Assembly: GCF_024198175.1 (NCBI RefSeq)
Contig: NZ_JAJVKV010000018.1
Location: forward strand, 104,630 to 168,629
Length of the DNA stretch: 64,000 bases
From: Pyxidicoccus xibeiensis
GTDB taxonomy: Bacteria; Myxococcota; Myxococcia; Myxococcales; Myxococcaceae
Direction of reading: 5' to 3'
Below, in pieces: positions 55,919 through 64,000 of the stretch; the stretch's first letter is position 1, and each line of letters opens with the position of its first letter. The translations under genes and the position numbers were made by a program. The notes under the pieces are model-generated. The model saw only the letters and a program-made list of their open reading frames with translations. It did no database searches and had not been told where the DNA came from.

Positions 55919-57322
55919 TCACAGCAGCCCGTGCTCCTCCAGCTTGTTGTAGAGCGTGCGCCGGCTGATGCCGAGCAGCCGCGCCGCCAGCGTGCGGTTG
56001 TCGCCCGCGCGCTTCAGCGCGTCCGCCAGCGCCTGTCGCTCCATGCCCTTGCGCTGCGACTCCAGCGTGAGCCCCGCGTCCGCACCCGCGGGCTGCGCGC
56101 TCGGGAGGCTCGGGGCTCCAGCCGGCGCGGGCGCGGCGGGGGCAGGGGACAGGCCCGGCTGGCGTGCCAGCTCGCGCGTCACCTCGGCGCCGGTCAGCAC
56201 CTGCCCGTCCGACAGCACCACCAGCCGCTCCAGGAAGTTCTGGAGCTGGCGCACGTTGCCCGGCCACGGCTGCGCCTGGAGCACCGCCAGGCCATCGTGG
56301 GTCAGCGTGAAGGGCGGCCGGCCGTTGGCCTTCGCGTGCACCTCCAGGAAGTGCCGGGCCAGCGGCTCGATGTCCTCCGGGCGCGCGCGCAGCGGGGGCA
56401 GTTCCACCGGCACCACGTTGAGCCGGTAGAAGAGGTCCTCGCGGAAGCGGCCCGCCTTCACCAGCTCCTCCAGCGGCTGGTGCGTGGCCGCCACGAAGCG
56501 CACGTCCACCTTGACCGACTGCGTGCCGCCCAGTCGCTCCAGCTCGCGCTCCTGAATCACGCGCAGCAGCTTCACCTGCATGGAGAGGGGAATGTCGCCC
56601 ACCTCGTCCAGGAACAGCGTGCCGCCGTTCGCCAGCTCCACGCGCCCGGGCTTGCGGTTGGCCGCGCCCGTGAAGGCGCCCTTCTCGTAGCCGAACAGCT
56701 CGCTCTCCAGCAGCGTGTCCGGCAGCGCCGCGCAGTGCAGCTTCACGAAGGGCCCCGTGCGCCTCGGGCTGCCGTCATGCACCGCCTTCGCGGCCAGCTC
56801 CTTGCCCGTGCCGGACTCGCCGCGCAGCAGCACCGTGGCGGTGCCCGTGGCCGCCTTCGCCAGCATCGTCTGCACGTCCGCCATGGCCCGGCTGCTCCCG
56901 ATGAAGGGGCTCGGCGCCCGGAGCGGCTCGCGCGCCGTGTCGTCGTGCGCGCGCAGCAGCGCCTTGCGGACGGTGAAGAGGATCTCCTCCCGGTCGAACG
57001 GCTTGAGCACGAAGTCCGCCGCGCCCGCCCGCATCGCCTCCACCGCCAGCGGCACCGTGCCGTGCGCGGTGAGCAGGATGACGGGCACGTCCGGCCAGCC
57101 CCGCGCCACCTCCGTCAGCAGCTGCATGCCGTCCATGCCCGGCATGCGCACGTCGCTCACCACGACGTCGATGGGCTTGCGCCCCAGCAGCGACAGCGCC
57201 TCCTGCCCGTCCCGGGCCACATGCGCCGTCAGCCCCGCCTGCGTCAGCAACGCCCCCAGCACCTTGGCCACCGCCGGGTCGTCATCCACCAGCAGCACGT
57301 TTCCCTTCAATGGCTCGCTCAC
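55919..57322 (-). CDS. NtrC-family sigma-54 response regulator
   Basis: A 467-aa transcription activator. The receiver domain (~8-120) has LLVDDD, phospho-acceptor D57 in VVVSDVRMPGMDG, and Lys in FVLKPFD. The AAA+ sigma-54 domain (~142-370) has Walker A GESGTGKE, the sigma-54-contacting GAFTGA in YEKGAFTGAANR, Walker B TLFLDEVGD and an R-finger region FREDLFYRL. The FIS-type HTH (~425-465: ALADALKRAGDNRTLAARLLGISRRTLYNKL) ends the protein. It overlaps the upstream kinase gene stop by 4 bp (ATGA), so the pair is coupled. Confidence 0.95.
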   Translation of the reverse strand: MSEPLKGNVLLVDDDPAVAKVLGALLTQAGLTAHVARDGQEALSLLGRKPIDVVVSDVRMPGMDGMQLLTEVARGWPDVPVILLTAHGTVPLAVEAMRAGAADFVLKPFDREEILFTVRKALLRAHDDTAREPLRAPSPFIGSSRAMADVQTMLAKAATGTATVLLRGESGTGKELAAKAVHDGSPRRTGPFVKLHCAALPDTLLESELFGYEKGAFTGAANRKPGRVELANGGTLFLDEVGDIPLSMQVKLLRVIQERELERLGGTQSVKVDVRFVAATHQPLEELVKAGRFREDLFYRLNVVPVELPPLRARPEDIEPLARHFLEVHAKANGRPPFTLTHDGLAVLQAQPWPGNVRQLQNFLERLVVLSDGQVLTGAEVTRELARQPGLSPAPAAPAPAGAPSLPSAQPAGADAGLTLESQRKGMERQALADALKRAGDNRTLAARLLGISRRTLYNKLEEHGLL

Positions 57323-58851
57323 GCGGCCTCTCCTTCCGCCCCGCTCGATTCACGCCTGGGTCCCGCCGGCAGGCGCAGGCGGACCACCGTACCGTGACCC
57401 TCCCGGCTTGTCAGGACCACCTCGCCACCGTGCGCCTCCACCACCCGCCGGACGAACGCCAGCCCCAGCCCGCTGCCCGTCGCCTTGGTGGTGAAGAAGT
57501 CGTCGAAGGCGCGCTCGCGGGTGCGCGCGTCCATGCCCTCGCCGGTGTCCTCCACCTCCATCGCCACGCCCGCGCCGTCCCGCAGCGTCCGCACGGTCAG
57601 GGTGCCTCCACCGGGCATCGCCTCGCAGGCGTTGCGCACCAGGTTCTCCAGCGCGTTGGCCAGCAGGTCCTCGTCCCCGGCGCACGGCGGCAGGCCCGGT
57701 GTCAGCTCGCGGACGATGGCCACCTGTCCGGGGCTGGCGAAGGCCTGCAGCGACAGCACGCCCTCCACCAGCCGGCCCAGGTCCACCGGCCGGGGCAGCG
57801 GCTCCACGCGCGCCAGCCGCTGGTAGGTGTCCACCACCCGGTCCAGCCGCTCCACCTGCTCCAGCAGCAGGTCCAGGAACTCGCCGTGCCCGTCCCAGGA
57901 CTGGCCGCGCGCGTGCTCCTCCTTGAGGTACTGCGCGGCGCCCTTCATCGCGGCGATGGGGTTCTTCAAGTCGTGCGCCATCTGCGCGGAGAAGCGGCCC
58001 AGGGTGGCCAGCCGCTCCATGCGCTCGTTCCGCGTGACGAAGGCGGTGACGCCCCGGCGCGTGGCGGCCAGCAGGGCGAACGTCACCGCCGTGGTGCACA
58101 CCACCAGGATGCCGGCCTGCGCGGCGAAGAGGCGGAAGACGGCGAGGTATGCCAGCACGCCCACGGCCGCCACGCCCGCCGCGTGCAGCGCCATGCGCGG
58201 GGCTCCCCCGTCGCTGCCGAACAGCCCGAAGCGCAGCGCCACCGTGGCCATCACCGGCAGGCCCAGCAGCGTGCCCAGGTTGCCCAGGCGCACCACCTCG
58301 AGCCCCAGCTCCGCGAACAGCTCCGTCAGGAGCAGCGCCACCAGCAGCGTCAACCCCAGCAGCACCAGCCCCGCGCGGGCACGCTCGTCCGGGTGCTGCG
58401 CGCGGCGCAGGTGCAGCACCAGCAGCGCGAAGCCCCAGCCCAGCGGCGGCGCCACCAGCGCCGTCACCGTGAGGCCGAAGCGGAGCGTCAGCAGGCGCTC
58501 CTCCAGCGTGGGCGCCCCCAGCGCGGCCAGCATCGCCATGGCCAGCGCGCAGAAGACGGCGTAGGTGCCGAACATGACCGACGCCGAGCGCCGCCGCCGC
58601 CCTACGAAGGCCAGGATGAAGTGCAGCGTGCACGGCACCGTCATCATCCCCGCGGCGAAGCCCACCAGCTTCCAGCCCGCCTCGTCCGAGCGCGCCAGCG
58701 CGAAGCCGGAGAAGTTCCACGTGGACAGGGTGATGGACAGCAGCGACACCGGCAGCGCCAGCGGGCTGCGGCCCACCCGCGCGAGCGCCAGCCCCGCCAG
58801 GGCCAGCTGCCCCACGCAGGCCAGCAGGCTGACCCACGTCCCCCCCGTCAT
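57319..58851 (-). CDS. NtrB-type membrane histidine kinase paired with the NtrC regulator
   Basis: A 510-aa sensor kinase. The N-terminal ~240 residues hold 7-8 hydrophobic helices, in the style of an integral membrane (7TM-like) sensor. HisKA has the phospho-His in FSAQMAHDLKNPIAAMKG (about residue 297). The HATPase has N box ENLVRNACEAMPGGGTLT, EDTGEGM, FTTKATGSGLGLAFVRRVVEAHGG and the C-terminal GHGTVVRLRLP. The HDLKNP box is typical of NtrB-like kinases. The stop overlaps the regulator start (57319-57322). The signal is unknown; the membrane sensor has no extracellular domain of note. Confidence 0.94.
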   Translation of the reverse strand: MTGGTWVSLLACVGQLALAGLALARVGRSPLALPVSLLSITLSTWNFSGFALARSDEAGWKLVGFAAGMMTVPCTLHFILAFVGRRRRSASVMFGTYAVFCALAMAMLAALGAPTLEERLLTLRFGLTVTALVAPPLGWGFALLVLHLRRAQHPDERARAGLVLLGLTLLVALLLTELFAELGLEVVRLGNLGTLLGLPVMATVALRFGLFGSDGGAPRMALHAAGVAAVGVLAYLAVFRLFAAQAGILVVCTTAVTFALLAATRRGVTAFVTRNERMERLATLGRFSAQMAHDLKNPIAAMKGAAQYLKEEHARGQSWDGHGEFLDLLLEQVERLDRVVDTYQRLARVEPLPRPVDLGRLVEGVLSLQAFASPGQVAIVRELTPGLPPCAGDEDLLANALENLVRNACEAMPGGGTLTVRTLRDGAGVAMEVEDTGEGMDARTRERAFDDFFTTKATGSGLGLAFVRRVVEAHGGEVVLTSREGHGTVVRLRLPAGPRRESSGAEGEAA

Positions 58852-58915
58852 GCGGCGCTCCCACGCAGGTTGGCGAGGGCCCTGGACAGGCCGGCCCCCA
58901 GACGCGTGCGGTGGC

Positions 58916-59701
58916 TCATGCCGCGGGCCGGAAGTCGTCGATGTAGCTGGTGTGCGAGACGAGCCCGGAGGCCTCGCTCCAGAGGTGCAGCTGGCAGGCG
59001 GGGGGCTCGGGCACGAGGGCGAGGCGGCCGGGCAGCCCCAGGTCGAGCGCCACCTGGTGCATGGTGCTCGGGCAGGTGCTGGCCACCGTCCCCGCGAAGC
59101 GCTTCACGATGGGGCGGTGCAGGTGCCCGCAGAGCACGCGCTCGACCTGCGGATGGCGGGCAATCACCGCCGCCAGCGCGTCCGAGCCCTCCAGTCCCAT
59201 CATGTCCGCGCGGTGGATGCCGGTGGCGAACGGCGGGTGATGCATGAACACGAGCGTCGGCCGTCCGGGCGCCTCGGCCAGGCGCGCCTCGAGCCACGCC
59301 AGCCGCTCAGCGCACAGCCGTCCTCCCGGCTCGCCGGGCACGTGGGTGTCGAGGCCGATGAGCCGCAGCGGGCCCAGCTCCACCGCGTAGTGGAGGAAGC
59401 CCTGCGCGGGCAGGTAGCCCTGGTGGGCGAAGGCGGCGCGCAGGTGCTCCCGGTCGTCGTGATTGCCCGGGATGACGTACCAGGGCATGGGCAGTGGCTT
59501 CAGGAGGGCCGCGAGTCGCGCGTACTCCTCGGGGAGCCCGTCGTTGACGAGGTCCCCCGTACACAGCACCGCGTCCGGACGCGGCTCCATCCGGATGAGG
59601 TGCTGCACCGCGCGCTCCAGCCGGGCAGCACTGTCGAACCGGCGGTCCATGTCCGCGCCGGCAACACCGATGTGGAAGTCGGAAATCTGGGCAAGGAGCA
59701 C
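58916..59701 (-). CDS. Metallophosphoesterase (GpdQ/CpdA-like class III phosphodiesterase)
   Basis: A 261-aa two-metal phosphodiesterase. The binuclear site is complete: ISDFHIG (D-x-H), CTGDLVND (GD), IPGNHDDR (GNHD), FMHHPPF (H), and LCGHLHR (GHxH). This is nearest to the GpdQ/CpdA/Icc group, which cleaves cAMP or glycerophosphodiesters. The starting codon is GTG (59701) with no good ribosome site, so it may be translated poorly or initiate elsewhere. It is the upstream neighbour of the kinase gene on the same strand, 64 bp away. Confidence 0.92.
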   Translation of the reverse strand: MLLAQISDFHIGVAGADMDRRFDSAARLERAVQHLIRMEPRPDAVLCTGDLVNDGLPEEYARLAALLKPLPMPWYVIPGNHDDREHLRAAFAHQGYLPAQGFLHYAVELGPLRLIGLDTHVPGEPGGRLCAERLAWLEARLAEAPGRPTLVFMHHPPFATGIHRADMMGLEGSDALAAVIARHPQVERVLCGHLHRPIVKRFAGTVASTCPSTMHQVALDLGLPGRLALVPEPPACQLHLWSEASGLVSHTSYIDDFRPAA

Positions 59702-59746
59702 GGCGGAAGGCTACCAGCATCCGCCCGGGGACGGGGCTCTCCGCCC

Positions 59747-59760
59747 TCCCTCGCGAGGGA
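59747..59760. promoter_or_regulatory. Perfect 14-bp palindrome upstream of the metallophosphoesterase gene
   Basis: TCCCTCGCGAGGGA reads the same on both strands, 46 bp upstream of the phosphoesterase start and 13 bp past the stop of the 1080-aa gene (same strand). It has no loop, so it suits a dimeric repressor better than a terminator. Confidence 0.45.
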
Positions 59761-59772
59761 CGGCCGACCGGC

Positions 59773-62700
59773 CTACAGCATGCCCAGCCGGCGCGCGTAG
59801 GCCAGGTTCACCGCCGCGGCCTCCCAGCGGCGCACAGCCTGGTCGCGCTCGGCCTCGGGCGCGTCCGCGTAGTAGCCGAGCGTGTCGTTGAGGGCGCGGC
59901 TGAGCTCCTCAATCGCCGCCAGCCGCACGTCCAGCTCACGGTGGCGCAGGGCGGTGATGAGCCAGTCGGCGCGGCGGCGGCTGCGGTTCTCCGCCCACCA
60001 CGTGGCCCACTGGCGCGGGCTGAGGCCGAAGGTGGCGCGCGTCACCTCGCGCAGCGCCTCCGAGGCGGCCTGGGCGCACATCTCGTCGTCGCTGCCGGTG
60101 AGGGCGATGAGGCCTTCGATGGCCTCCCGGTCATGCAGCATGCCCAGGGCACGCGCGGCCAGCGAGCGGCGCAGCGCGTCCTTGCTATTCAGCTCCTGGC
60201 GCAAGTCGCGCAGGGCAGCGTCCAGCCGGGGGAGCTGCTTGAGGGCGGAGGCAGCCACGCGCGCGGCGCTGGAGATGTCCGGCTCCAGGTCGAACAGGCC
60301 GCGCAGCACGCCGTCCACCAGCTCCACGTAGGGCAGGTTGCCGGCGGTGAGCAGCGCGAAGTAGCGCGTGTCCGGGTCGTGTGAGTCCAGCAGCGGCGCC
60401 AGGGCGTGCGCGGCGGGACGGCCCAGCCGGGAGAGCGCGCCGGGGATGGGGCCCAGCTCGTCCGCCTCGGGCAGCTCCACCACGGGCAGGCGGCTCCATG
60501 CGGTGGGGCCGGGGAAGTGCTGCGCCAGCACGCGGGCGCTGGCCTCGGGGGAGCGCGCCAGCTCCGCCATGGCGTTGGAGCGCTGCGCGGCGTCCGGGCC
60601 GGTGAGGCGCCGGAGCAGCGGCGCGAAGTCAGGCGGCGGGCGCTCCTCTTGAGACTGCGCGCGCGGCGGCAGCGCGGCGGCGCGGCCCATGTTGCCCGAG
60701 GCGCCCCGGCCGAAGAAGGGGCTCCACCCCAGGCCCGCCACCACCGCGGGCGCGGGGGCCGGCACGGCGGCGACCGGCACGTCCACGTCGATGGTGAGCT
60801 CGGGCTCCTCCGGCGCGCGCAGCTCCGACACGCGCTGCTTGCGGAAGAGGATGAGCTCCTGGAAGGCCGCCGGCAGGTCCTGGCAGAACAGGATGAAGTC
60901 GGACAGGCGGCGCTGGCTGATGGGCTTCTGCCCGCAGTCGCCGTAGAGGATGGCCACCAGCCGGCCCTTCACCTCCACCGGGTACAGGAAGATGGTGCGC
61001 GGCGTCTGCCGACCGAACAGCTCCAGGTAGTGCCGGGTGAGCGCGTCCGGAGGCAGCGGGCCCGCGTAGCTGCCGCGCGTGACGGCCACCGTGCGGAAGA
61101 CGCTGCTCGCGTCGAGCGGGACGGACACCGCGGCGAGCGGCTCACCCATCATGCCCTCGCCACGCGCCTCCAGGCCCTGCGCCGCACCGCGCACCACGGC
61201 GAAGGAGGCCACGTAGTCGAACGTGCGGCGACCGAAGCGCAGCGCGACGTCGATGAGCCTGTCCCGGTCCTTGGTGGCGTCCTTCAGCGCGGCGCGTGCC
61301 TGGGCCAGCGTCCAGTCCGGCACGTCCTGGCCCGTGGGCGCCTGTGACGGACGGGGCTCGGGCGCGGTGGGCTCGGAGGCGCGCGGACGGGTCGGGGCGC
61401 CGGGGTTGGGGAAGATGAGGAACGCGGGCTCGCCGCCGCGCGCGGGCGGGGCCGGCGGCGGGAGGTCCGACTTCGGCGACAGCGGCGAGCCGAAGCGCAG
61501 CGTGGGCGGGTTGGGCGCGCCGGAGGGCTGCGCGGGCGCGGGCGGCCACACCTGCGGCGTGCCGGAGGTGGCGCTCACCGCGTTGGGCTGCGCGGACGCG
61601 GGCGGCCACACCTGCGGCGTGCCCGGGGCGGCCGGCGGGGTGGGGCGCTGGGAGGGGGCTGTGCCGTTCTGAGGCACCGGCGCAGGGCTCGCGGCGGACG
61701 GCGTCGCGGTCGGCTGTGCCGTCAGCGTGGGCGGCGCGGCGGGCGCCGTGGTGGGGCGAGCGGCGGGCTGAGGCGTCGCGCTCGGGGGCGAAGAGGGCAC
61801 GGGCCGCGCCGCGGCGCCTGCGGCGGGCTGCGGTGCGGTGCCCACGGACGGAGGCGCGGTGGTGCCGATGCCCGGAGGCGTGACGGGCCGCGCAGCGGGA
61901 CCTGCGCCCGTGGCGGACTGCGGTGCGGTGCCTGCGCCCGGAGCGGCGTGCGGTGCGGCGCCTGCGCCCGTAGCGGCCTGTGATGCGGTGCCTGCGCCCG
62001 TGGCGGGCTGTGATGCGGTGCCTGCGCCCGGAGGCGTCACGGGCCTCGCAGCGGTGCCAGCGCCCGTGGCGGCTTGGGGCGCCGTGGTCGGAGTCGAAGC
62101 CGTGACGGGCCGAGCCGCCTGCGGGGCACCGGCAGCGGGCTGGGGCGCCGTGGTCGGAGTCGAAGCCGTGACAGGCCGAGCCGCCTGCGGGGCACCGGCG
62201 GCCTGCGGCGCCGTGGTGGGGGCCGGGAACTGCCGCACCTGCGCGGGCTGCTGCGGCGCCGGCGCGGCGTCCTCCTTCGGCATGTTCAGCCGAAGCGGCG
62301 CCCGCACGAAGGCCGGCGGGGACGGAGGCGTGGCGTCCGGAGGAGGCGGCGGAGGCGGTCGCTGGGCCTCTCGCACGGCGGGCTCGGGGCGCTGGGGCGC
62401 GGCGGGCTCGCGCGGGGCAGACCTCACCTCGGAGGGCAGCGGCTCCTGCGCCACGGAGCGCGCCAGGCGCTCCACCATGTCCGCCGTGAGCGAGTCCTCC
62501 GGCGGAGGGGGAGGAGGCGGTGTGGCCGGGAGCGCCGCCTGGCGCTCGGGGTCGAGCGAGGCCGCCAGCTGGGAGAAGCGCGGGGACAGCGGCTGGCGGT
62601 AGATGGTCGACACCCACTCGCGGATGCGCACCTCCAGCGCCACCCACAGCTCCAGCGGCCGGCCGAGGAGGAAGCCCACCTCGTCGAGCTCCTTCTTCGG

Positions 62701-63015
62701 CACCGGGTAGCCGCAGGCCACGTGCAGCGTGTTGCCGTCCAGGGACAGCGGCACCACGCACAGGCGCTCGGCGATTTTCGGCGGGATGAAGGAAGCGACT
62801 TCGGCGTTGGGCTCGAAGTCCATCAGGTTCACCGGCCGGAAGCCGGAGACCTCGCCGAGCAGCGCGAGCACGTCCGCCTCACCGGCGATGCGCTGCTCCA
62901 GCAAGACGGTGTCCACATGCCCGCCCTGGGCCTGGTGCTGGCGCAGCACCTCCCCCGCCTTCTCCTGTGTGAGAAGCATGCGCGAGACGAGGAGCTGGGC
63001 GAGGCGGGCGGGCAT
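59773..63015 (-). CDS. Large MshEN-like / Pro-Ala-rich / HEAT-repeat protein
   Basis: A 1080-aa cytoplasmic protein. Residues 1-150 resemble the GspE/PilB N-terminal domain (RLAQLLVSRMLLTQEKAGEVL, then a second unit FIPPKIAERLCVVPLSLDGNTLHVACGYP). The c-di-GMP contact residues are only partly kept. Residues ~160-560 are Pro/Ala/Thr-rich, with near-identical repeats (ARPVTASTPTTAPQ, ATGAGTAPQ type). The next part (~570-740) looks like a folded alpha/beta or GAF-like domain (TFDYVASFAVVRGAAQGLEARGEGM). The last ~280 residues have HEAT-type helix pairs. Plausible role: scaffold in a secretion, pilus or signalling complex. It follows the RDD gene on the same strand by 52 bp. Confidence 0.82.
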   Translation of the reverse strand: MPARLAQLLVSRMLLTQEKAGEVLRQHQAQGGHVDTVLLEQRIAGEADVLALLGEVSGFRPVNLMDFEPNAEVASFIPPKIAERLCVVPLSLDGNTLHVACGYPVPKKELDEVGFLLGRPLELWVALEVRIREWVSTIYRQPLSPRFSQLAASLDPERQAALPATPPPPPPPEDSLTADMVERLARSVAQEPLPSEVRSAPREPAAPQRPEPAVREAQRPPPPPPPDATPPSPPAFVRAPLRLNMPKEDAAPAPQQPAQVRQFPAPTTAPQAAGAPQAARPVTASTPTTAPQPAAGAPQAARPVTASTPTTAPQAATGAGTAARPVTPPGAGTASQPATGAGTASQAATGAGAAPHAAPGAGTAPQSATGAGPAARPVTPPGIGTTAPPSVGTAPQPAAGAAARPVPSSPPSATPQPAARPTTAPAAPPTLTAQPTATPSAASPAPVPQNGTAPSQRPTPPAAPGTPQVWPPASAQPNAVSATSGTPQVWPPAPAQPSGAPNPPTLRFGSPLSPKSDLPPPAPPARGGEPAFLIFPNPGAPTRPRASEPTAPEPRPSQAPTGQDVPDWTLAQARAALKDATKDRDRLIDVALRFGRRTFDYVASFAVVRGAAQGLEARGEGMMGEPLAAVSVPLDASSVFRTVAVTRGSYAGPLPPDALTRHYLELFGRQTPRTIFLYPVEVKGRLVAILYGDCGQKPISQRRLSDFILFCQDLPAAFQELILFRKQRVSELRAPEEPELTIDVDVPVAAVPAPAPAVVAGLGWSPFFGRGASGNMGRAAALPPRAQSQEERPPPDFAPLLRRLTGPDAAQRSNAMAELARSPEASARVLAQHFPGPTAWSRLPVVELPEADELGPIPGALSRLGRPAAHALAPLLDSHDPDTRYFALLTAGNLPYVELVDGVLRGLFDLEPDISSAARVAASALKQLPRLDAALRDLRQELNSKDALRRSLAARALGMLHDREAIEGLIALTGSDDEMCAQAASEALREVTRATFGLSPRQWATWWAENRSRRRADWLITALRHRELDVRLAAIEELSRALNDTLGYYADAPEAERDQAVRRWEAAAVNLAYARRLGML
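61801..62232. repeat. Tandem repeats coding Ala/Pro/Thr-rich segments
   Basis: Within the 1080-aa gene, long near-identical blocks recur, such as TGGGGCGCCGTGGTCGGAGT (62075-62094 and 62141-62160), giving ARPVTASTPTTAPQ twice, then shorter units encoding ATGAGTA. Codon use is strongly biased; slippage or gene conversion is likely. Confidence 0.8.
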
Positions 63016-63067
63016 GTAGGGCGCGGCATCTTACGGCCGCGGCCGCAAGGCACAATGAGACGGAGGG

Positions 63068-64000
63068 TCAGCTCGGTTGAACGACGAAGGTGGACGTCAG
63101 CTTGTCATGCAGCGTCTGACCGCGCCTGTCGAAAAGCGCCATCCAGAAACCACCGAGGAAGAAGACGAAGGATACGCTGGCCAGCAGCGCGCGCACGATG
63201 GCGCGACCCGGCGCCGGGGCCAGACCATGCGTGTCCACGAGCCTCAGCCCGAGGAGCAGCCGGCCAAGCGTGCGACCGTTCCAGAGGAAGGCCGCCACCG
63301 CGCAGTACACGAGCGCCAGGACCAGTACCAGGAAAAAGCCGGGCAGCAGGACGGTATGGAGCGCGCGCAGCCAGGCCACGAAGGCATCCAGGCCCACCAG
63401 CCCTGCCTCGGGCGCCTTCGTCCCCGTCACCGACGAGGCGAGGGTGATGTAGAGCGCGGCCACGCCGGCAATCGCCGCCGTGTCGATGGAGAAGGACAGC
63501 AGCCGCCGCCACAGCGAGGCCGGACGCGCGCGCACCTCCGCCACGCCGGACGCGTTCTTCGCGGCGGGAGTCGGGCCCTTGCTGTTCTCCGCGCGAGCCA
63601 CGACAGGCGCGGGAGCCGGGGGCCGGGACTCCATCCGGGGCAGCCCCGGAGCCGCGGCCTCCATGACGGGCAGGCCCGCCGACGGAGCCGGAGCCACCGG
63701 CGCGGTGGTCTCCATGCGCGGCAGGCCCGGCGCGGGAGCCGGGGCCACCGGTGCGGCGGTCTCCATCCGGGGCAGGCCGGAGGAAGGCGCGGCGACGCCG
63801 GGCAGCGGCGCGCGGGGCGCCGAGGCGGTGGGCGTGCCATAGGCGGGAGTCATCGGCGAGCCCGCGGGAGGCTGCGCGGCCGGCCCCTGCGGCTGGGCGG
63901 CGCGGGGCGCGGCCACGGGAGGCTGCGCGGCCTGCGGCTGGGCGGCGCGGGGCACGGGGGCCACCGGAGGCGGCGCATTCGCGGCGCGGGGGGCGGCCAC
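63068..64000 (-). CDS. RDD-family membrane protein, 5' truncated by window
   Basis: The C-terminal 310 residues of a protein whose start lies beyond the right edge; the frame is open at 64000. The N-terminal portion seen is Pro/Ala-rich with repeated LPRMETxAPVAPAP units (about residues 75-125). The C-terminal ~150 residues form an RDD domain: an Arg-start (RPASLWRRLLSFSIDTAAIA), three hydrophobic helices, NGRTLGRLLLGLRLVDTHG and the terminal FDRRGQTLHDKLTSTFVV (the second D-box). RDD proteins are membrane proteins of mostly unknown function, possibly transport. Neighbouring 1080-aa gene follows by 52 bp. Confidence 0.85.
   Translation of the reverse strand: MAAPRAANAPPPVAPVPRAAQPQAAQPPVAAPRAAQPQGPAAQPPAGSPMTPAYGTPTASAPRAPLPGVAAPSSGLPRMETAAPVAPAPAPGLPRMETTAPVAPAPSAGLPVMEAAAPGLPRMESRPPAPAPVVARAENSKGPTPAAKNASGVAEVRARPASLWRRLLSFSIDTAAIAGVAALYITLASSVTGTKAPEAGLVGLDAFVAWLRALHTVLLPGFFLVLVLALVYCAVAAFLWNGRTLGRLLLGLRLVDTHGLAPAPGRAIVRALLASVSFVFFLGGFWMALFDRRGQTLHDKLTSTFVVQPS

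Overview
This is a high-GC (about 70%), densely coded chromosome segment from a Myxococcaceae bacterium, Myxococcus xanthus or a close relative. The support is a myxobacteria-specific sRNA locus at the left edge, many regulatory fusion proteins, long Ala/Pro-rich linkers, sigma-54 activators, and the gene content overall. I found about 55 protein genes, one recognisable sRNA and a 15-codon ORF. I saw no rRNA, tRNA, insertion sequence, prophage or CRISPR array. Both end genes are cut by the window.

Left part (1-20 kb). The C-terminus of a sigma-54 enhancer-binding protein is followed by a near-consensus -24/-12 promoter, a ~120-nt transcript with a C7 run in a loop, and a strong terminator. 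A GNAT gene follows. This matches the M. xanthus pxrR-pxr developmental sRNA locus as I remember it. Next is a minus-strand complex I operon, nuoE-F-J-K-L-M-N, with G, H and I missing from their usual place. Then come a PilZ-receiver protein, a predicted pseudokinase (HRD changed to HHN), serB, a MshEN-domain protein, a CPXCG protein, an Hsp20, an HTH-receiver protein, and pyrG-kdsA-kdsC.

Middle (20-45 kb). This holds a 15-codon ORF with a full-length Shine-Dalgarno and its own terminator, an MsbA-like ABC exporter, an aldo/keto reductase, a PVEPPK-repeat protein beside kdsB, a UDP-GlcNAc 2-epimerase, an RluA-type pseudouridine synthase, purF, a ceramidase-like protein, a crotonase with an altered active site, a secreted heparinase II/III-type lyase and a YhbY protein. 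It continues with a 1026-aa GYF/DUF4388/DnaJ/TPR mosaic protein, a secreted four-repeat Cys-rich protein, a TSUP permease, a histidine kinase, and an acyl-CoA carboxylase operon headed by a Coq4-like gene.

Right part (45-64 kb). An intramembrane site-2-type protease, a secreted protein, a 1029-aa protein resembling plant methionine S-methyltransferase, a PRMT-like methyltransferase, a Cys-rich exported protein, a wax ester synthase/DGAT, a coupled NtrC-type two-component pair, a metallophosphoesterase, a 1080-aa MshEN/HEAT protein and a partial RDD membrane protein.

Themes. pyrG, kdsA, kdsC and kdsB supply CTP and CMP-Kdo for LPS, and wecB supplies ManNAc. Several proteins carry motifs able to bind or relay c-di-GMP or phosphorylation signals. 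Lipid genes (acyl-CoA carboxylase, WS/DGAT, ceramidase-like) fit the lipid-rich biology of myxobacteria. Several convergent gene pairs are separated by compact stem-loops that include the stop codons.
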